NCBI GenBank assembly: GCA_937895785.1
Contig: CALBKW010000097.1
Span: 1-9,988 of the forward strand
From: an uncultured Candidatus Melainabacteria bacterium
Lineage (GTDB): Bacteria > Cyanobacteriota > Vampirovibrionia > Gastranaerophilales > Gastranaerophilaceae
Reading direction: 5' to 3'
Length of the DNA stretch: 9,988 nucleotides
The position numbers were made by a program, and so were the translations under genes. Positions 6,743 through 9,988 of the stretch are shown here, piece after piece. The notes under the pieces were generated by a model. The model ran no database searches. It had not been told where the DNA came from and saw only the letters and a list, made by a program, of their open reading frames with translations. The first letter of the stretch is position 1; every line of letters starts with the position of its first letter.

Positions 6743-6762
6743 TTGCTCTGAATTTGAGTAAT

Positions 6763-6805
6763 ATCAAGTGTTTTTTTAATATTTTATCAAAAAGACACAC
6801 TTGAT
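6763..6805. promoter_or_regulatory. Inverted repeat overlapping the fic promoter
   Basis: Perfect 9-bp arms ATCAAGTGT (6763-6771) and ACACTTGAT (6797-6805) separated by 25 AT-rich bases. The right arm overlaps the proposed -35 hexamer of fic, so a protein bound to both arms would block the promoter. As RNA it would form a weak large-loop hairpin. Confidence 0.4.
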
Positions 6806-6829
6806 TTAATGACAATTTAATGGCATAAT
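6801..6829 (+). promoter_or_regulatory. Candidate fic promoter
   Basis: TTGATT (6801-6806), a 17-base spacer, then CATAAT (6824-6829) is the best sigma-70-type pair before the gene and would start RNA near 6836, about 28 bases upstream of the ATG. The surrounding sequence has repeated TGGCAT motifs. Confidence 0.4.
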
Positions 6830-6863
6830 ATTGGCATATTATTAACAGTTTTATGGCAGGTTT

Positions 6864-7940
6864 ATGACAAAATTTAATTTTAATCCAAAATATTCAATTA
6901 CAAACTCAATAACAAACAATATTTTAAAGATAGAACAATTAAAAGAACAGATTAAAAATCTTCCCGTAACACCTCATTTAATGGCTAGTTTGCGTGAGAG
7001 TGCTAAATTGATAACAACACACTATTCAACACAAATAGAAGGCAATCGATTAACTCAAGAACAAGTAATAGATGTTATTAAAAATAAAAAAGTTATACCT
7101 CAACGTAAAAGAGATGAAAATGAGATTAAAGGCTACTATAAAGCAATTCAATTTGTAGAAAAACTTGCAACTAAAAAAACTTCTATTTCAGAAGAAGATT
7201 TGAATAAAATTCACTCATTAGTCGAAAACAATAAAGAAGTTAAATACAGAGATGGACAGAATGTTATAACAGATAGTTCTACAGGTGAAATTGTATATAT
7301 GCCACCAGAAGCAACCGATGTTCCGACATTAATGAAAGATTTTATTGATTGGTTAAATTTAGACAAAGAAACTCCAATATTAATAAAAGCAGGAATTGCA
7401 CATTATCAATATGTAACAATTCACCCTTATTATGACGGTAATGGAAGAAGTGCAAGACTTTTAACGACATTAATTTTACATAAAAATGGTTATGACTTAA
7501 AAGGTATATATTCATTGGAAGAATATTACGCTAAAGATTTGAATAGCTATTATAATGCAATTACGGTTGGACCATCTCATAATTATTATATGGGTAGAGC
7601 TGAAGCCGATATTACAAATTGGATTGAATATTTTATTCAGGGTGTTAAAGAATCTTTTGAAAAAGTTTATGAAAAAGCAAAATTAGAAAGTGGAACGAAA
7701 GATTTATCTCCAATATTGAGAAATTTAGATGTAAAACAAAGAAAAATATTACAGTTATTTGAAAATCAAAAAACAATCACATCAGGTGATATTGCCGAAT
7801 TCTTTAATTTTGCACCAAGAACAGCAAGAAAAATAGCACAAGATTGGGTAGAAGAAGGATTTTTGGTAATTGTGGATAACTCTAAAAAGGCTCGTAAGTA
7901 TCAATTACAACAAGAACTTGAGCAAAAATTGTATCCGTAG
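6864..7940 (+). CDS. Fic family enzyme (probable AMP transferase) with N-terminal autoinhibitory motif
   Basis: Fic enzymes transfer AMP, or sometimes other phosphate-containing groups, from a nucleotide to protein side chains. The 358-aa product has the full active-site loop HPYYDGNGRSAR (residues 187-198) with catalytic His187, and the beta-flap region with YMPP at 145-148. In an N-terminal helix it has STQIEG (55-60), which fits the inhibitory pattern S/T-x-x-x-E-G/N; Glu59 would hold the enzyme off, as in class II Fic proteins. A winged-helix-like domain follows at about 288-345 (ITSGDIAEFF then ARKIAQDWVEEGFL). No antitoxin gene is adjacent, as expected when inhibition is built in. The start at 6864 is the first ATG after an in-frame TAA; its ribosome binding site is poor (AGG, 3-base spacer), suggesting low expression. 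The target protein is unknown. The gene lies alone between two 167-bp repeats, which suggests acquisition as a cassette. Confidence 0.92.
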   Translation: MTKFNFNPKYSITNSITNNILKIEQLKEQIKNLPVTPHLMASLRESAKLITTHYSTQIEGNRLTQEQVIDVIKNKKVIPQRKRDENEIKGYYKAIQFVEKLATKKTSISEEDLNKIHSLVENNKEVKYRDGQNVITDSSTGEIVYMPPEATDVPTLMKDFIDWLNLDKETPILIKAGIAHYQYVTIHPYYDGNGRSARLLTTLILHKNGYDLKGIYSLEEYYAKDLNSYYNAITVGPSHNYYMGRAEADITNWIEYFIQGVKESFEKVYEKAKLESGTKDLSPILRNLDVKQRKILQLFENQKTITSGDIAEFFNFAPRTARKIAQDWVEEGFLVIVDNSKKARKYQLQQELEQKLYP

Positions 7941-7973
7941 ATAAAAAGGACTTTTTTTATTTGCGGAAAGAGA

Positions 7974-8007
7974 ATTTCAGAGATTATTTTGTAAATATCT
8001 CTGAAAT
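7974..8007. terminator. Long hairpin between fic and ssrA, probable bidirectional terminator
   Basis: Perfect 11-bp arms ATTTCAGAGAT and ATCTCTGAAAT, extendable by 4 inner pairs past a one-base bulge to leave a TGT loop. It lies between two converging genes. On the minus strand (end of ssrA) TTCTCTTT follows; on the plus strand the following sequence is not T-rich. The same hairpin occurs at 6545-6578 in the left repeat. Confidence 0.55.
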
Positions 8008-8042
8008 GTGTAAATTCTTAATTCTCTAAAATTGTCTGAAGC

Positions 8043-8055
8043 CCGCACTGTGCGG
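8043..8055. terminator. GC-rich dyad downstream of ssrA
   Basis: CCGCAC-T-GTGCGG, a 6-bp dyad with a one-base centre, is markedly GC-rich for this region and lies 48 bases beyond the tmRNA 3' end. It could be a recombinase core or arm site, or part of the tmRNA trailer. No T-run follows closely, so a terminator role is uncertain. Confidence 0.3.
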
Positions 8056-8102
8056 AATAAGTTTAGTTATTAAATGGCTGTAACCAGCACTATTACTGTC
8101 AT

Positions 8103-8504
8103 TGGTGGAGACGGTGGGAGTCGAACCCGCGTCCAAAATGGATAAAAATAAATCTCTACGAGTGTAGGCATTATTCTCTCGATTAAGTCAGGAAATGTCA
8201 AACCCGATAACTTAATCAAAGGCTTTTAAAGTGCGTCCGCACCTTGATTGTTATCTTGATACGGTTACAATCATTACCGCACTGCGTCTTGCATGGTGGC
8301 TCCTGTACAATCGGCAAGCTGGACTACACAGAAGGCTGAACTGCGGAACTTAATCTACGCAGCTAGAGCTTGTGCTCTAGAGAAATCAGCTACTACAACA
8401 TTGTTGTTAGCACTTAATTTGTTTTGCTCGTTGATAACCGAGAACAGCGCTCGGACTCGCAACCTATTCCCATCAAGCATCCTGTCAAAATCCAGTACGT
8501 CCCC
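8103..8504 (-). ncRNA. ssrA: Transfer-messenger RNA (tmRNA), one-piece
   Basis: tmRNA rescues ribosomes stalled on broken messages and tags the unfinished protein for proteolysis. The minus strand starts GGGGACGTACTGGATTTTGA (from 8504) and ends TTCGACTCCCACCGTCTCCA plus CCA (8103), as in canonical tmRNAs. The acceptor strands pair over 7 bp, with a G-U at the third pair, the recognition mark for alanyl-tRNA synthetase. The tag frame runs from resume codon GCT (8411-8409) to TAG (8357-8355) and encodes ANNNVVVADFSRAQALAA. Its end is folded in the hairpin CTAGAGC-ACAA-GCTCTAG. The hydrophobic ALAA end fits ClpXP-type recognition. The one-piece form excludes the split alphaproteobacterial type. 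CCA is encoded. The 3' end is also the end of the right-hand 167-bp repeat. The plus-strand open frame at 8293-8508 is only its antisense. Confidence 0.97.
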
Positions 8505-8526
8505 ATGAAAATTTAGTTGTAATTAT

Positions 8527-8554
8527 ATTATAATCTATTTTCTCCCTTTTTCAA
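8527..8554 (-). promoter_or_regulatory. ssrA promoter
   Basis: On the minus strand TTGAAA (8554-8549), a 16-base spacer and a consensus TATAAT (8532-8527) precede the tmRNA. Transcription would start near 8520, leaving a 5' leader of about 16 bases for removal by RNase P. A second overlapping TATAAT lies at 8527-8522. Confidence 0.75.
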
Positions 8555-8570
8555 CCCCCAATGTCTAATT

Positions 8571-9988
8571 CTATTTTGCAATTATCAAACATTGTGGTTC
8601 TAATTCATTCAATGTTCGATTTTCTGGCATATAACCGCTATAACCATTATAAGTTTTTATTCCATTCAAAAGTCCCAACCACATTGCATCTATTTCATAG
8701 TCTACATTAAATTCCCCATTAGTTTTTTTCTGGTAATAAAAATAAAAACTATCACAAGTATTTGGAATTTGATACTCATTAATTCGTCTATAATGTTCAG
8801 CTTTACTCAAATCAAAACGCGCATTCGTTGGTATTTGCTCCAACAAAAATAACAAAATTACGCTAATTAAAACCACCTTATTCCATTTCCAAGTTTCTAC
8901 AAGATATCCAAATCCTATTGCAATTAATGGCAACACAATAAACACAACTCTCGAGCTCATTCTAAGAGCGCCAAGTCCTACTAAAATATGCGTAAGGAAC
9001 AGATAAATTTCTTTTACGCTAAAGCAAACAACTATTAGTGCAATAAATGAAAATATTTGCCAGCGGTAATTTTTCAATTTATAAATCCCAACGAATGCAA
9101 AAATAGTTGTTAATATTCCGCTGCCAAGATTCAGGTCAAAGTCACTTGGTATTAATATAAATTGTAAAAAAAGCTTGTCTAAAAATCCTAAATTACAAAT
9201 CCAATACTTAAATTTAGCAATTAACATTATCAACATTTCCTCGCTAAATGAATTTCCGACCATGTTGTAATGGATTAAAAGTGGCAAGGTTAAGATGAAA
9301 AATACAATCAAACCACAAAGAATTTCTCTATAAAAATTTTTGAAATAAAAGATTAATGTTTTTCTTGAGTTTTTAAAACATAAACAAATTGCGCAACCTA
9401 GGAATAATCCAAAGAAAGTGAAATATCCGAAATAAATTGCTGTCCAAAATTGCAAACTCAATAAAGCACCCGCAATTATATAATATTTATAATTCACAAA
9501 TTTTGAGTTGTTCATGTTTACTTTAAATAAAAAGAATAATGCGAAAATTGAGTAGAATTGGAGCATTAATTGAAGGTGATTAACTTGTACTGAACGTGTT
9601 AAAGAAAATGCAAAAATGAAAGCTCCGCAAGCGCTTGCAAGGTCTTTAAATTTTATAATTTTATTTAAAATCAAGTAAAATGCAACGAAATTAAGTGCGC
9701 AAGACATTATATATATAATTTGTGTAACTAAAAATGGGTCGTTAACTAAAAACCTTAACGGCACATAAAAAATAGCAATTCCCAGAAATACATCAGAATA
9801 TGCAAGAGTATTTGTGTGTGGATAGAGCATTGGAACATTCCACAGTTGAGTGTGAGGTTCTACGTTTTGAAACCAATAAAAATAATGTTCTAAGAGATAT
9901 ATAACAAGCCTTGAATCTCCATAGTCACCAGCTAATTTGTCAAACCCACTTAAAAACATCGGATAGGTAAACAACCCTAAACCAAAAA
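8571..9988 (-). CDS. Multi-pass membrane protein, GT-C glycosyltransferase-like (N-terminus beyond the window)
   Basis: The frame is open from the right edge to TAG at 8571-8573, about 472 residues. TTG (9974) and ATG (9959) codons occur, but the sequence before them is also in frame and hydrophobic, so the true start is probably outside. Residues following the first partial membrane segment read AGDYGDSRLVIYLLEHYFYW. An acidic first loop of this kind, ahead of about ten further membrane helices, is the plan of polyprenyl-phosphate-dependent GT-C sugar transferases and YfhO-like proteins. The non-membrane C-terminal tail (from about 8800 down) contains GIKTYNGYSGYMP, also seen in such proteins. 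It likely acts in the cytoplasmic membrane on cell-surface glycans or lipids; substrate and exact family are not determinable. It reads in the same direction as ssrA, 66 bp upstream, and shows no link to the mobile region. Confidence 0.7.
   Translation of the reverse strand, partial: FGLGLFTYPMFLSGFDKLAGDYGDSRLVIYLLEHYFYWFQNVEPHTQLWNVPMLYPHTNTLAYSDVFLGIAIFYVPLRFLVNDPFLVTQIIYIMSCALNFVAFYLILNKIIKFKDLASACGAFIFAFSLTRSVQVNHLQLMLQFYSIFALFFLFKVNMNNSKFVNYKYYIIAGALLSLQFWTAIYFGYFTFFGLFLGCAICLCFKNSRKTLIFYFKNFYREILCGLIVFFILTLPLLIHYNMVGNSFSEEMLIMLIAKFKYWICNLGFLDKLFLQFILIPSDFDLNLGSGILTTIFAFVGIYKLKNYRWQIFSFIALIVVCFSVKEIYLFLTHILVGLGALRMSSRVVFIVLPLIAIGFGYLVETWKWNKVVLISVILLFLLEQIPTNARFDLSKAEHYRRINEYQIPNTCDSFYFYYQKKTNGEFNVDYEIDAMWLGLLNGIKTYNGYSGYMPENRTLNELEPQCLIIAK

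Larger units (their letters stand above)
7944..8110. repeat. 167-bp direct repeat, right copy, joined to the intact ssrA end
   Basis: Partner of 6515-6681. It starts 3 bases after the fic stop codon and ends inside ssrA, sharing the last 8 bases of that gene (8103-8110). This copy has the symmetrical form of the dyad CCGCAC-T-GTGCGG (8043-8055), whereas the left copy has one base changed. It serves as the downstream region of both fic (plus strand) and ssrA (minus strand). Confidence 0.9.

Noticed and set aside
6515..8110. Insertion sequence or composite transposon around fic
   Set aside because: The flanking repeats are direct, contain no transposase or terminal inverted repeats, and end exactly in the ssrA 3' end, which points to site-specific integration or duplication instead.
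6864..8504. Functional partnership between the Fic enzyme and tmRNA ribosome rescue
   Set aside because: Attractive because some Fic-fold toxins act on translation, but ssrA is a frequent integration site, so adjacency alone is no evidence of a shared pathway.
8293..8508. Plus-strand open frame of 71 codons
   Set aside because: It is the antisense of ssrA; the bases are fully explained by conserved tmRNA structure and tag sequence.
1..9988. CRISPR array or other short regularly spaced repeats
   Set aside because: No regularly spaced repeat of 20-40 bases was seen; the only long repeat is the 167-bp pair.

Overview
The window is AT-rich (roughly 30% GC by eye) bacterial DNA in which a phage-derived mobile region abuts a conserved chromosomal locus, the tmRNA gene ssrA. 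The best guess at the host is a lineage close to Cyanobacteria, such as gut Melainabacteria/Gastranaerophilales. The tmRNA is one-piece, which argues against Alphaproteobacteria, where it is split and permuted. Its tag peptide reads ANNNVVVADFSRAQALAA and begins with the ANN typical of cyanobacterial tags. AAAGGAG-type ribosome binding sites and low GC fit this but do not prove it.

Layout, left to right. (1) Positions 1-173, minus strand: the N-terminal part of a short tyrosine integrase running off the left edge. (2) 274-697, minus: two overlapping small genes of unknown function. (3) 698-1001: mostly non-coding, with strong hairpins and one doubtful 36-codon frame. (4) 1002-4256, minus: a tight three-gene operon transcribed as ParB-like/DNA methyltransferase fusion, DUF5681 protein (probable small terminase), large terminase. 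(5) 4257-4493: a divergent control region with dyad symmetries. (6) 4494-6392, plus: DUF2924 protein and a large serine recombinase, joined stop-to-start. (7) 6515-8110: a class II-like Fic enzyme gene with upstream dyads, lying between two 167-bp direct repeats (165/167 identical). (8) 8103-8504, minus: ssrA, whose last 8 bases form the end of the right-hand repeat. (9) 8571 to the right edge, minus: a multi-pass membrane protein resembling GT-C glycosyltransferases, probably ordinary chromosomal DNA.

Interpretation. ssrA is a classic integration site, and the region from the left edge to 8110 looks like one or more elements stacked at its 3' end. The phage-like part has packaging genes (TerS/TerL), a methyltransferase and two kinds of site-specific recombinase, but no portal, capsid or tail gene is visible, so it is either a reduced or satellite-like element or only one end of a larger prophage. 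The Fic unit has a repeat period of 1429 bp and no recombinase of its own. It looks like a separate cassette that could be lost by recombination between the repeats or mobilised in trans. The left end of the element lies outside the window.
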